NCBI GenBank assembly: GCA_021647585.1
Contig: JAKIUK010000011.1
Coordinates: forward strand, 8,615-72,614
Length of the DNA: 64,000 nt
Direction of reading: 5' to 3'
Origin: Methylococcaceae bacterium
GTDB lineage: Bacteria; Pseudomonadota; Gammaproteobacteria; Methylococcales; Methylomonadaceae
Of this stretch, positions 25,139-33,487 are shown one piece after another. The notes below the pieces were generated by a model. It did not search any database and had not been told where the DNA came from. It was given only the letters and a program-made list of their open reading frames with translations. The position numbers were made by a program, and so were the translations under genes. Each line of letters begins with the position of its first letter. Position 1 is the stretch's first letter.

Positions 25139-26227
25139 TCATTTTTCATAGAGACTAACAGTATTTAACAGCTCATCATTAAAATTGAATAGATCATCTA
25201 TTTTTTCAATGGGGACTCGTTTCTCTTTTTTATTTTCATTGAAAAGCCCTATATATTTCTGTTTAGCATTAAAATGAAGGCGGCAAAGTGGTTTTCTATT
25301 ATTGTCATCCAATAAGATACCAAAATAGCTTTGGGTGTCTCTAGGCACTATACGTTCAGCACTTACTTTCTGGCGTAAAATTGCTTTAATAATATTGTAC
25401 CCCTCTATTTCTTCATCCGTGGTTTCGATTTTTGAATTACTCTCATTATCTGAGGTGATTCCGTCACTTTGATCGCTAAGCACTTTGTTTAATTCAGTGT
25501 TTGCCTTAACATCCGAGTCAATAGCAGACTTTAATCGCTCATTAATACTGTCATTTAGAAATTGCTTCAAAGCTTTAGATGTAATCTCTAAAAATTGCGC
25601 TTTTACTTTAACTGTAAGAACACCATCGTATACTCTCGAAGCAAAAAACTTAACAAACTCTTCTTCTGGAGAATCAAACTGTACATCCAATATTTTTTTA
25701 ATCTGACTTAGGTATTTAAGCTCACCAGCTGCATCTACAATTGAATCAACATCAAAAGATGATTTTGTCAGTTTTTTAATTTCAGGAACTATATGCTCAT
25801 CAATATCACTGAGGTTTAACATTAAAAATGGTTTTTCATCCATTTTATTAGGCGCATCTAAATCGGTATAAAATTCGTACTGTACGCCATTTGTTAGAAT
25901 AGCAACTCTAGCACTGGTTACAGAAAAATACCTGAACAACTGGTTCGCATGCTTTGGAGAAAGTTTTTCACCAAATTTCTTACATTCAATAAGTATTTGC
26001 ACTTCATCATCCTTGATTAATGCATAATCGACTTTTTCACCTTTTTTTGTTCCAGTATCAGCTGTAAATTCAGGAATCACCTCACTCGGGTCAAACACAT
26101 CGTAACCTAATACGGAGTGTAAAAATGGCATTACTAGTGCATTATTAGTTGCTTCTTCAGTAGCAAGGCTGTTTGAAACTTGATTTATTTATTTAGATAA
26201 ACTTTGTAGTCTTTCGATGAAATCCAT
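25139..26227 (-). pseudogene. Restriction-type PD-(D/E)xK nuclease gene with early stop codon
   Basis: The open part (25139-26131) encodes 330 residues resembling the HsdR N-terminal/DUF4268-like nuclease family: MPFLHSVLGYDVFDPSEV, EFTADTGTKKGEKVDYALI and the catalytic ECK (D35...E49-x-K51). Related proteins start with about 30 more residues. Those are present here in frame from an ATG at 26227 (MDFIERLQSLSK), but a TAA at 26189-26191 interrupts, after which the frame resumes (INQVSNSLATEEATNNALV). The full gene is thus broken at codon 13. Re-initiation at 26131 would still leave the nuclease core. No methylase or helicase partner is adjacent. Confidence 0.75.
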
Positions 26228-26372
26228 TTTGGAAGCCTATTATTAAATTTAAATTATCTATGTTGTGTGAAGATACTAGCAGATTAATCTCAGCTTTGCC
26301 CTTTTTCATATCAATCATACTTTATTTTTGGAAAATATTGAGCAAATGACGCCGAGCAAAGCGGCGCATTTT

Positions 26373-26621
26373 TTAGTGTCTGTTTGAGCGTTTTGTTAAA
26401 AATAAATTTAAATATTTGAAGATAACTATGACTATGAACGGCACGAAAAACGCTGGAATGAACCAGCTAAACCATATAAAAACTGCATAACTATAGTCGA
26501 AATTACATATGTCTCGATGAATACAAAAAACATCCATAGGGTTGTGCGTAATTCCCGCATATAAGGCAAAACTTGCAATTAATATCGATATTATAAGTAT
26601 ACCAATTATTAGTTTCTTCAT
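26373..26621 (-). CDS. Small two-helix membrane protein, possible immunity protein
   Basis: 82 residues: helices at about 3-24 and 45-70 flank a short loop with two cysteines (VFCIHRDICNF), probably periplasmic. No family recognised. Its ATG overlaps the stop of the lysozyme-like gene by four bases (ATGA), so the two are co-expressed. By context it could be the immunity protein or a holin-like helper for that gene. Confidence 0.55.
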   Translation of the reverse strand: MKKLIIGILIISILIASFALYAGITHNPMDVFCIHRDICNFDYSYAVFIWFSWFIPAFFVPFIVIVIFKYLNLFLTKRSNRH

Positions 26622-27178
26622 TTAGCACACCCTTTTTTGATCCAAGGTTGTGTATAATAAATCTTCGCTACACGTGCGCCATAGTTATTAACTTTTTCCG
26701 CACCTAAATAATTGTATATACTGGCAATCTTCGCAATAGAAGGGTTTTTGATTCTGGTTTTTATACGAGATAACAGGATAATGCCAAAATCAATATTATA
26801 ATAGGGACAATTTAAAAGCTCTTTGGTTATGCCTATTTTTTCCCAATAACTATAATATATATTCATTGGCAGAATACTTTTACGCATTGGAAATCGCCTT
26901 TCTAGAAAATCTGGATATAATCTGTCATACCAGCCATGAGTTGTTTCCATATATATTATGGCCATAGCAAGCCGTGTATCTACTTTGTGTTTTAGAGCAG
27001 ATTGAATTATTAGACCGCACCATTTAGCTACTTCGCTCTGACTGTCCAGCTCAATTAGAGGTTCACTTGCTACAGCGCGAGGATTATCAACAATCTCAAA
27101 TACCGCTGGTGTATTCTCGATTATACTTTTCTTTCTATCTGATTCACTATTAATAATTGGTATCTTTGATACTTCCAT
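26618..27178 (-). CDS. Lysozyme/transglycosylase-like protein, possible toxin
   Basis: 186 residues from an ATG with AAGGA six bases upstream; a longer frame opens at 27328 without a good ribosome site. The C-terminal two thirds look like a lysozyme-fold transglycosylase domain: KVDTRLAMAIIYMETTHGW with a candidate catalytic Glu (E78), then FGIILLSRI, IAKIASIYNYLGAEKV and YGARVAKIY. No signal peptide is seen, so if it attacks peptidoglycan it would have to be delivered by another system. It is followed by a small membrane protein and sits in a region of decayed genes. The function is inference. Confidence 0.55.
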   Translation of the reverse strand: MEVSKIPIINSESDRKKSIIENTPAVFEIVDNPRAVASEPLIELDSQSEVAKWCGLIIQSALKHKVDTRLAMAIIYMETTHGWYDRLYPDFLERRFPMRKSILPMNIYYSYWEKIGITKELLNCPYYNIDFGIILLSRIKTRIKNPSIAKIASIYNYLGAEKVNNYGARVAKIYYTQPWIKKGCAK

Positions 27179-27612
27179 AATGTCCTTTATATTTCTAACA
27201 ACAAGTTTACTTGACGCTGGAGGATAAACGAGAAACTCAAGCAGCCAATTGAACTTTGGAAAAAATGACTTCAAAAAAAACACGGCAGCGGTCAAGTGGC
27301 GTGTCTGGTGTATGCTTAGCATGGGCATGAGCTAATGAGGTGAATATCCTCTGTAAGAGAGCCTATTACATTCACTCATTTTGAATGATTATAACTACTA
27401 GTTAACGACAATTGCAACGCCGAAAGGTGTTATGAGAAGGAAGTCCGAGTGATTGGCGTAGTTCAGTTAAAGAGGCGATAAATAATTTGAATTGTTGACT
27501 ATACTTCGCTTGAGCTGAGTATGAAAGTTGAATCAAAATAGTAGTGTCAAAATTAAGTTAAAAAGTGCTTTCCTTGTTTTAACTATTTGATAAGTAGGTG
27601 TATTAAATTATT

Positions 27613-27626
27613 GGTGCTTTTTTTGC
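27613..27626 (+). promoter_or_regulatory. Candidate sigma-54 promoter before fliL
   Basis: TTGG-N10-GC (GG at 27613-27614, GC at 27625-27626) has the -24/-12 spacing of sigma-54 promoters, in front of a flagellar operon that is sigma-54/FleQ-controlled in Pseudomonas. The N10 is mostly T, and the predicted start is only about 10 bases before the ATG, so this is weak. The rest of 27329-27648 shows no other feature. Confidence 0.3.
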
Positions 27627-27648
27627 TTTATTAAAATCAGGAAAGAAT

Positions 27649-28155
27649 ATGGCTGAGAATGAATTAGAAAATGGTGAAGCGAAAAAGTCTTCAAAAAAAA
27701 TAATTATAATTGTTGCAGTTGTTTTGCTGTTAGCTGGAGGTGGGGCAGGCTACTATTTTATTGCTGGAGACCAATCACCAGATGAAAATGGAGAGCAGAT
27801 CGAAGAAGTTGAAGATGTTGAAGAAGAAGGGTCTGATATCGAATTGTATTATGACTTGAACAAAGCCTTGGTGGTGAATTTCCCCAAAGGTTCAGGAGCC
27901 AGTTTAATACAAGTATCAATTTCTCTTTTAGTAAAAGGAGATGAAACAGTAGAAGCATTAAAGAAACATGAACCCATGATACGAAATAATTTATTGATGG
28001 TAATCAGTGCTAAAGGGGCTAATAACTTAATGAAACGAGAAGGTAAAGAAGAGCTACGCTCTGATATGTTAAGAGAGGTTGGTAAGGTTATGGAAAAAAT
28101 GACAGGAAATAATAAAGTTATAAACATTTTTTTTACTACTTTTGTGATGCAGTAA
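27649..28155 (+). CDS. fliL: Flagellar basal body-associated protein FliL
   Basis: 168 residues: short cytoplasmic N-terminus, one transmembrane helix (about 18-38), an acidic linker and the periplasmic FliL domain (LVVNFPKGSGASLIQVSISL, KHEPMIRNNLLMVIS). FliL surrounds the stator units and supports torque at high load. First gene of the fliLMNOPQR-flhB run, two bases before fliM. SD CAGGAAAG. Confidence 0.93.
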   Translation: MAENELENGEAKKSSKKIIIIVAVVLLLAGGGAGYYFIAGDQSPDENGEQIEEVEDVEEEGSDIELYYDLNKALVVNFPKGSGASLIQVSISLLVKGDETVEALKKHEPMIRNNLLMVISAKGANNLMKREGKEELRSDMLREVGKVMEKMTGNNKVINIFFTTFVMQ

Positions 28156-28156
28156 C

Positions 28157-29140
28157 ATGTCTACAGCAGATTTACTCTCACAGGATGAAATTGATGCACT
28201 TTTACATGGTGTTGATGATGGTGATGTAGAAACAGAGGAGATTGGTCAGGATGAGATTAGTGGCGGTGTCAGAGACTATGATTTTAATAGTCAAGAGCGG
28301 ATTGTCAGAGGCAGGATGCCTACTCTGGAAATGGTTAATGAACGGTTAGCCAGATATTTTAGGATCTCTCTTTTTAATTTTCTCAGAAGATCTGCTGAAA
28401 TTTCGATAGCAGGTATTCAGGTACAGAAGTTTTCAGAATATATACAAAGTTTATTCGTGCCAACAAATCTTAATATTGTTCGTTTCCCACCATTAAGAGG
28501 TCGTGCTTTGATTGTTATGGAGCCAAGACTGGTTTTTACTGCGGTGGATAATTTTTTTGGTGGTGGAGGGCAATTTTATAATAAAGTTGAAGGACGTGAA
28601 TTTACGCCTACTGAAATGCGCGTAATTCGGTTAATTATAGATTTGTTGTTTAATGATTTGAAAGAGGCCTGGAAGCCAGTGATGGATCTGGACTTTGAAT
28701 ATATGAGTTCTGAAGTAAATCCCCAATTTGCAAATATAATCAGTCCTTCTGAAATTGTTATTATTTCTACTATTCACGTAGAACTTGAAGGTGGCGGTGG
28801 AGATATAAATATTGCTATGCCTTACGCTATGATTGAACCCATAAGGGATTTACTGGATGCTGTCAGTAGTGACCGAGGAGAAGTCGATGGGACCTGGCAA
28901 GAAAATTTGAGAAAGGAAGTGTTACGTAGTGAAGTGTCTTTAAATAGTATGTTGGTTGAAAAAACCATACCGTTAAAAGACGTGATAAATTTTAAGAAAG
29001 GGGATGTTATTCCTATTGATATGCCGGAAACAGTGATTGTTCAAGCGGAAGGTGTGGCTATTTTTAAAGGTAAAGTCGGGTTGTCAGATGGTAATTATGC
29101 TATTCAAGTGACTGAAAAATTAACTCAGGATTATTTATAA
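28157..29140 (+). CDS. fliM: Flagellar motor switch protein FliM
   Basis: 327-residue C-ring protein. The N-terminal peptide LLSQDEIDALLHGVDDG (residues 6-22) is the CheY-P docking segment. The middle domain (RMPTLEMVNERLARYFRISL) binds FliG and the C-terminal SpoA domain pairs with FliN. Together with CheY, CheZ and CheA in the same cluster it forms the signal output to the motor. Confidence 0.97.
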   Translation: MSTADLLSQDEIDALLHGVDDGDVETEEIGQDEISGGVRDYDFNSQERIVRGRMPTLEMVNERLARYFRISLFNFLRRSAEISIAGIQVQKFSEYIQSLFVPTNLNIVRFPPLRGRALIVMEPRLVFTAVDNFFGGGGQFYNKVEGREFTPTEMRVIRLIIDLLFNDLKEAWKPVMDLDFEYMSSEVNPQFANIISPSEIVIISTIHVELEGGGGDINIAMPYAMIEPIRDLLDAVSSDRGEVDGTWQENLRKEVLRSEVSLNSMLVEKTIPLKDVINFKKGDVIPIDMPETVIVQAEGVAIFKGKVGLSDGNYAIQVTEKLTQDYL

Positions 29141-29265
29141 AAAGCTCAATAGTCGGATAAAGGGGCTTAATAACTCGCTGAATCTACGGCTATATTTTTT
29201 TTTACGATTGTAGAATTAGCATTTTTTAGAGTACAAATACGTATTAGAATTAATCAGGCAAGATA

Positions 29266-29748
29266 ATGAGTGAAGACGAAAACCAAGAAGAAACGGGTGA
29301 TGACTGGGCAGCGGCAATGCAGGAACAATCAGATAGTGAATCAGCTTCCGAATCTGAAGTAGAAGCAGAAGCTGACTGGGGATCTGCTCTACAGGAACAA
29401 AATGATGCTGAAAACCTTGAATCGGCACAGTTCAATGAGTTAGAACAAAACGCAGAACATGCTGTAAAAAAAGATGTTTCTGCAGAAGATCTTAAGTTAG
29501 ATGTCATTCTGGATGTACCTGTTAACATTTCTATGGAAATAGGACGAACTCAAATAAATATCAGAAATTTATTACAACTTAATCAAGGATCAGTCATTGA
29601 ATTGGATAGGTTTGCAGGTGAACCCATGGACGTTTTAGTCAATGGTACTTTAATTGCTCATGGTGAAGTGGTAGTTGTAAACGATAAATTCGGTATTCGG
29701 TTAACCGATGTAATCAGTCCAACTGATCGGGTGAAAAAATTGGGATAA
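29266..29748 (+). CDS. fliN: Flagellar motor switch protein FliN with duplicated N-terminal motif
   Basis: 160 residues. The C-terminal SpoA domain is classical (VPVNISMEIGRTQINIRNLL, LAGEPMDVLVNGTLIAHGEV-like, then RLTDVISP). The N-terminus is longer than usual and carries the conserved FliN helix twice: DDWAAAMQEQ (12-21) and ADWGSALQEQ (36-45), in a Glu/Ser-rich stretch. Most FliN proteins have one copy (DDLWAEALSEQ in E. coli), in the region implicated in CheY binding. A 125-bp gap separates it from fliM. Confidence 0.95.
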   Translation: MSEDENQEETGDDWAAAMQEQSDSESASESEVEAEADWGSALQEQNDAENLESAQFNELEQNAEHAVKKDVSAEDLKLDVILDVPVNISMEIGRTQINIRNLLQLNQGSVIELDRFAGEPMDVLVNGTLIAHGEVVVVNDKFGIRLTDVISPTDRVKKLG

Positions 29749-29752
29749 CGAA

Positions 29753-30214
29753 GTGGAAAACGAAGGAACCTTAACATTGAAACTTTTAACTAAAAGCGCA
29801 GTTGTTTTTTTGTGTTCTTTTTCATCAGCTTTTGCAATAGTAGAAAACGACAGCAAACAAGTTGTTAAAACAGTTTCTTATGAACATGTTCTTAACTGGT
29901 CATTAGGGTTGATTATAGTATTACTCATATTTTTTGCCTGTGTATGGTTTATGCGCAAAATGGGGGCATTACCCATAAACTCTAAACAAAGCATGCAGGT
30001 GATTGGAGGAGTATCTTTGGGTATGCGGGAAAAGTTAATCCTGGTTCAAGTAGGTGAAAAGCAATTGGTTTTAGGTGTTACGCCTGGAAGAATAGATAAG
30101 CTATTGTTGCTCGAAGGAAATGAGCAATTATTTAAGGCACAGTCAGGTTCAGAGGGTGAGGGAGATTTTGCCAGCAAGCTTAAGCAATTAATGACTGGCC
30201 CTGCAAATGAATAA
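29753..30214 (+). CDS. fliO: Flagellar biosynthesis protein FliO
   Basis: 153 residues from a GTG four bases after the fliN stop. It has a signal-like hydrophobic N-terminus, a transmembrane helix at about 46-66 (WSLGLIIVLLIFFACVWFM) and a cytoplasmic domain with the family pattern MQVIGGVSLGMREKLILVQVG. FliO helps assemble the FliP ring of the export gate. It overlaps fliP by eight bases. Confidence 0.92.
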   Translation: MENEGTLTLKLLTKSAVVFLCSFSSAFAIVENDSKQVVKTVSYEHVLNWSLGLIIVLLIFFACVWFMRKMGALPINSKQSMQVIGGVSLGMREKLILVQVGEKQLVLGVTPGRIDKLLLLEGNEQLFKAQSGSEGEGDFASKLKQLMTGPANE

Positions 30215-30953
30215 AATCTACTTTGTTTTTAGTGTCATTATTTTGTTTTTTCCGGCAACTTCAGTTTGGGCTGTGCCAGGAATAGAAGCAGTCACTGTTA
30301 CTACCAATTCTCAAGGGGGACAGACTTATACTGTAACTATCCAAATTCTGGCTTTAATGACTATGTTAACGGTATTGCCGTCATTGTTATTAACTATGAC
30401 GGCGTTTACCCGAATCATGATTGTATTAGGCCTGTTACGCCAGGCAATTGGTACTGCACAGGCTCCCAGTAATCAAGTGTTACTTGGTTTGTCTTTGTTT
30501 TTAACTATTTTTATTATGATGCCCGTTTTTGACAAGGTTAACATTCAGGCCGTTCAACCTTATATGGAAGAAAAAATTGATATAACAACAGCGATTGAAA
30601 AAGCATCAGAACCTTTTAGACAGTTTATGCTAAAGCAAACTCGTGAAACGGACTTGGAATTGTTCATGAAAATTTCGGGGCGAGAAGATTTTGAGACGAT
30701 TGATGATGTACCTTTTTCATTGTTACTACCTGCTTTTGTGACCAGTGAACTTAAGACCGCATTTCAAATTGGATTTTTAATTTTCTTACCATTTTTAGTT
30801 ATAGACCTGGTTGTCGCTAGTGTTTTGATGTCCATGGGGATGATGATGTTATCACCGATGATTATTTCATTACCATTCAAGATCATGTTGTTTGTTTTGG
30901 CGGATGGCTGGTCTCTAGTACTGGAAATGTTAGCAGCAAGTTTTTATGTTTAG
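30207..30953 (+). CDS. fliP: Flagellar export gate protein FliP
   Basis: 248 residues with a cleavable signal peptide and four transmembrane helices. Recognisable by MLTVLPSLLLTMTAFTRIMIVL, LGLSLFLTIFIMMPVF and the C-terminal SMGMMMLSPMIISLPFK. Five copies form the core of the FliPQR export gate. Confidence 0.97.
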   Translation: MNKIYFVFSVIILFFPATSVWAVPGIEAVTVTTNSQGGQTYTVTIQILALMTMLTVLPSLLLTMTAFTRIMIVLGLLRQAIGTAQAPSNQVLLGLSLFLTIFIMMPVFDKVNIQAVQPYMEEKIDITTAIEKASEPFRQFMLKQTRETDLELFMKISGREDFETIDDVPFSLLLPAFVTSELKTAFQIGFLIFLPFLVIDLVVASVLMSMGMMMLSPMIISLPFKIMLFVLADGWSLVLEMLAASFYV

Positions 30954-31020
30954 CCATACTGGCTTTATGATCAATATTAAGAACCTTTTTTGGCAATGCC
31001 CTGATATTAGGTAACCGCTT

Positions 31021-31290
31021 ATGGAACCAGAAGTAATCTCTACAATTGCCCAAGAGACGGTTTTGGTTGCAGTAAAATTGCTTGCGCCCATTCTTTTATC
31101 TTCATTAGCCGTTGGATTGTGTGTCGCAATGTTTCAGGCTGCTACACAGATTAACGAGCAAACTTTAACTTTTATTCCTAAACTGGTTACCATTATTATT
31201 GTATTAATGGTGGCAGGTCCCTGGATGTTACAGGTAATGATTGATTATTTTCAGGGTTTATTACATCAAATACCTACGTTAATAGGTTGA
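31021..31290 (+). CDS. fliQ: Flagellar export gate protein FliQ
   Basis: 89 residues with two transmembrane helices. The motif ATQINEQTLTFIPKLV between them is diagnostic. The first ATG follows a 67-bp gap after fliP. It assembles around FliP/FliR in the gate. Confidence 0.96.
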   Translation: MEPEVISTIAQETVLVAVKLLAPILLSSLAVGLCVAMFQAATQINEQTLTFIPKLVTIIIVLMVAGPWMLQVMIDYFQGLLHQIPTLIG

Positions 31291-31294
31291 AACA

Positions 31295-32068
31295 GTGAAT
31301 TTCACTGAACAGGAAATTTTATCCGCATTAGCCGCATTTATTTGGCCATTCATACGTATTAGTTCGATGTTTATTTCCATTCCAGTGTTTAGTGTGAAGT
31401 CACTTCCTGCAAAAATTCGATTAATTGCTGCCTTGTTAATTACCCTGGTAGCTGTGCCTTTATTGCCTGCCCCACCTAATGTTGCAATTTTTAGTTATGA
31501 AGGGTTTATGGTCACTGTTCAGCAGATTGCTATTGGATTGTCTACCGGGTTTATATTGCAAATGGTTTTTGCTGTGATGGTAGTCGGTGGGCAAAGTATT
31601 GCTTTTAGTATGGGGTTAGGTTTTGCATCGATGGTTGACCCTGCTACTGGTATCCAGGTGCCGGTTGTGGCACAAGTCTTTGTTGTCTCATCCAGCTTAG
31701 TATTTCTTGGTGTTAACGGACATTTGTTATTAATTGAAATGCTGGTGGAAAGTTTTCATACCTTGCCGGTTGCAGTTGTTGGTTTAAGTCTGGATAACTT
31801 ATGGAGCATTATTATCTGGAGTAGTCAAATATTTGCGGCTGGTGTTTTATTGGCATTACCTGTGTTAGCGACCTTATTGTTTGTCAATATCAGTTTTGGG
31901 GTGGCAGCAAGAGCAGCGCCTCAGTTGCAAATTTTTGGGGTGGGTTTTCCTATCACCATTATGTTGGGCATGGTTTTAATTTGGGTTTCTATATCCAGTA
32001 CGCTGGACGTTTTTTCTGATGTGTTATCGGATGGTTTTAGACTTATTAATAAATTATTAAAGTTATGA
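31295..32068 (+). CDS. fliR: Flagellar export gate protein FliR
   Basis: 257 residues, GTG start four bases after the fliQ stop. About six transmembrane helices; signature FSMGLGFASMVDPATG and LLFVNISFGVAARAAPQLQIF. One FliR copy completes the helical FliP5Q4R1 gate. Confidence 0.96.
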   Translation: MNFTEQEILSALAAFIWPFIRISSMFISIPVFSVKSLPAKIRLIAALLITLVAVPLLPAPPNVAIFSYEGFMVTVQQIAIGLSTGFILQMVFAVMVVGGQSIAFSMGLGFASMVDPATGIQVPVVAQVFVVSSSLVFLGVNGHLLLIEMLVESFHTLPVAVVGLSLDNLWSIIIWSSQIFAAGVLLALPVLATLLFVNISFGVAARAAPQLQIFGVGFPITIMLGMVLIWVSISSTLDVFSDVLSDGFRLINKLLKL

Positions 32069-32086
32069 TTTTATTAGGCAAACGAA

Positions 32087-33217
32087 GTGGCTGAAGACTC
32101 CGGTCAGGATAAAACAGAAGAACCTACCGAGAAGCGGCTTACCGATGCAAGAAAGAAAGGCCAGATTCCAAGGTCAAGAGAACTGAATACTTTTGTTGCA
32201 TTAATGACGGGCTCTGTGATGCTCCTGTTTACAGGAAAGTCAATCACAAACGGTCTGGGTGATATTATGCGACAACAATTTCAATTGAGCAGAGAGGTGA
32301 TTTTTGATCCGGCCAGTCCAGTGATATTCTTTGAGCAGGTGTTGTTAGATGGTCTGTTGCTTATTTTTCCATTGGTTTTGCCTCTGGTCCTGGTTGCTCT
32401 TTTGACACCTATGATGATGGGAGGATGGAATTTTTCTGCAGAAGCAATGAGTCCTAAGATCTCAAAAATGAATCCTTTTTCAGGGTTTAAACGGATGTTT
32501 GGGGTGCAGGGGGTCGTTGAATTGTTAAAAGCAATAGTAAAGATTGCTTTAGTTTTTATGGTTGCAGGAAATCTGTTCAATTTTTATTTCGATCAATTTA
32601 TGGCGTTGAGTTCGATGTCATTAACCCATGCTATTTACGAAGCAGTAGATATAATATCGTTCAGTTTTATAATTCTGAGTTCGACTTTGGTCCTGGTGGT
32701 AATGATTGATGTACCTTATCAGTTATGGAATACCAAACGGCAATTAAAAATGACCAAGCAGGAAGTCAAGGATGAATCAAAAGATCAGGAAGGTAATCCT
32801 GAAATTAAGGGGCAGATCCGCAGGAAACAGATGGAAATGGCACAACAAAGGATGATGGATGAAGTGCCAAAGGCTGATGTGATAGTGACCAACCCGGCCC
32901 ATTATGCAGTCGCATTAAAATATGACCCTATGGGGACAGGAGCGCCTGTAGTCTTGGCGAAAGGTGTCGATTTAATTGCAGCACAAATACGTAATATTGC
33001 GATGGGTGTCGATATTCCTCTGGTAGCAGCCCCTCCTTTAGCAAGAGCTTTATTTTATTCAACAGAGATAGGTGATGAAATTCCTCAAGGACTTTTTTTG
33101 GCAGTTGCTCAAATATTAGCATATGTTTTTCAATTAAAAACAGCAACGGAAAATAATTGGGAAAAGCCGCGCCCGCCTAAAGATTTAAAGATACCTGATG
33201 AATTTCGGCAGCAGTAA
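32087..33217 (+). CDS. flhB: Flagellar export specificity switch FlhB (NPAH variant)
   Basis: 376 residues, GTG start. Starts with the usual DKTEEPTEKRLTDARKKGQI, then four transmembrane helices and the cytoplasmic autocleavage domain. The cleavage site reads N269-P270-A271-H272 (DVIVTNPAHYAVAL) instead of the almost universal NPTH. The catalytic Asn and Pro are intact, so cleavage is still expected. FlhB switches export from hook to filament substrates. A 163-bp MITE-like element separates it from flhA. Confidence 0.96.
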   Translation: MAEDSGQDKTEEPTEKRLTDARKKGQIPRSRELNTFVALMTGSVMLLFTGKSITNGLGDIMRQQFQLSREVIFDPASPVIFFEQVLLDGLLLIFPLVLPLVLVALLTPMMMGGWNFSAEAMSPKISKMNPFSGFKRMFGVQGVVELLKAIVKIALVFMVAGNLFNFYFDQFMALSSMSLTHAIYEAVDIISFSFIILSSTLVLVVMIDVPYQLWNTKRQLKMTKQEVKDESKDQEGNPEIKGQIRRKQMEMAQQRMMDEVPKADVIVTNPAHYAVALKYDPMGTGAPVVLAKGVDLIAAQIRNIAMGVDIPLVAAPPLARALFYSTEIGDEIPQGLFLAVAQILAYVFQLKTATENNWEKPRPPKDLKIPDEFRQQ

Positions 33218-33295
33218 ATTTAGCTTTGGTGGAGGGGATGGTTCCATCATTTTATCAAAGTACAAAACTTTAGGCAGATGCCTTATTTACATTAA

Positions 33296-33458
33296 CCTAG
33301 AAAAATCAGTTGGATCACGGATTCTAGCACAACCCATTGATTCCACAGAACTTCAAAAAAATGCCCACCTAACCGAATGGGTGAGGCTAAGATTTTTTCA
33401 AAGCACTGTGAAACCAATGGATTGCACTATAATTTCGCGCCCAACTGATCTTTCTAGG
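33296..33458 (+). repeat. MITE-like palindrome, 163 bp, between flhB and flhA
   Basis: Nearly identical to the copy at 7282-7444 (about four mismatches). Perfect 5-bp ATTAA direct repeats flank it (33291-33295 and 33459-33463). The two halves are imperfectly complementary along about 80 bases per arm, so a transcript would fold into one long hairpin. It ends 29 bases before the flhA ATG. Confidence 0.9.
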
Positions 33459-33487
33459 ATTAACCAAACGTGGTTAGAAGAATAATT

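Noticed and set aside
33198..33485. 95-codon ORF across flhB end and the MITE
   Set aside because: Mostly repeat sequence; flhA starts after it with conserved sequence.
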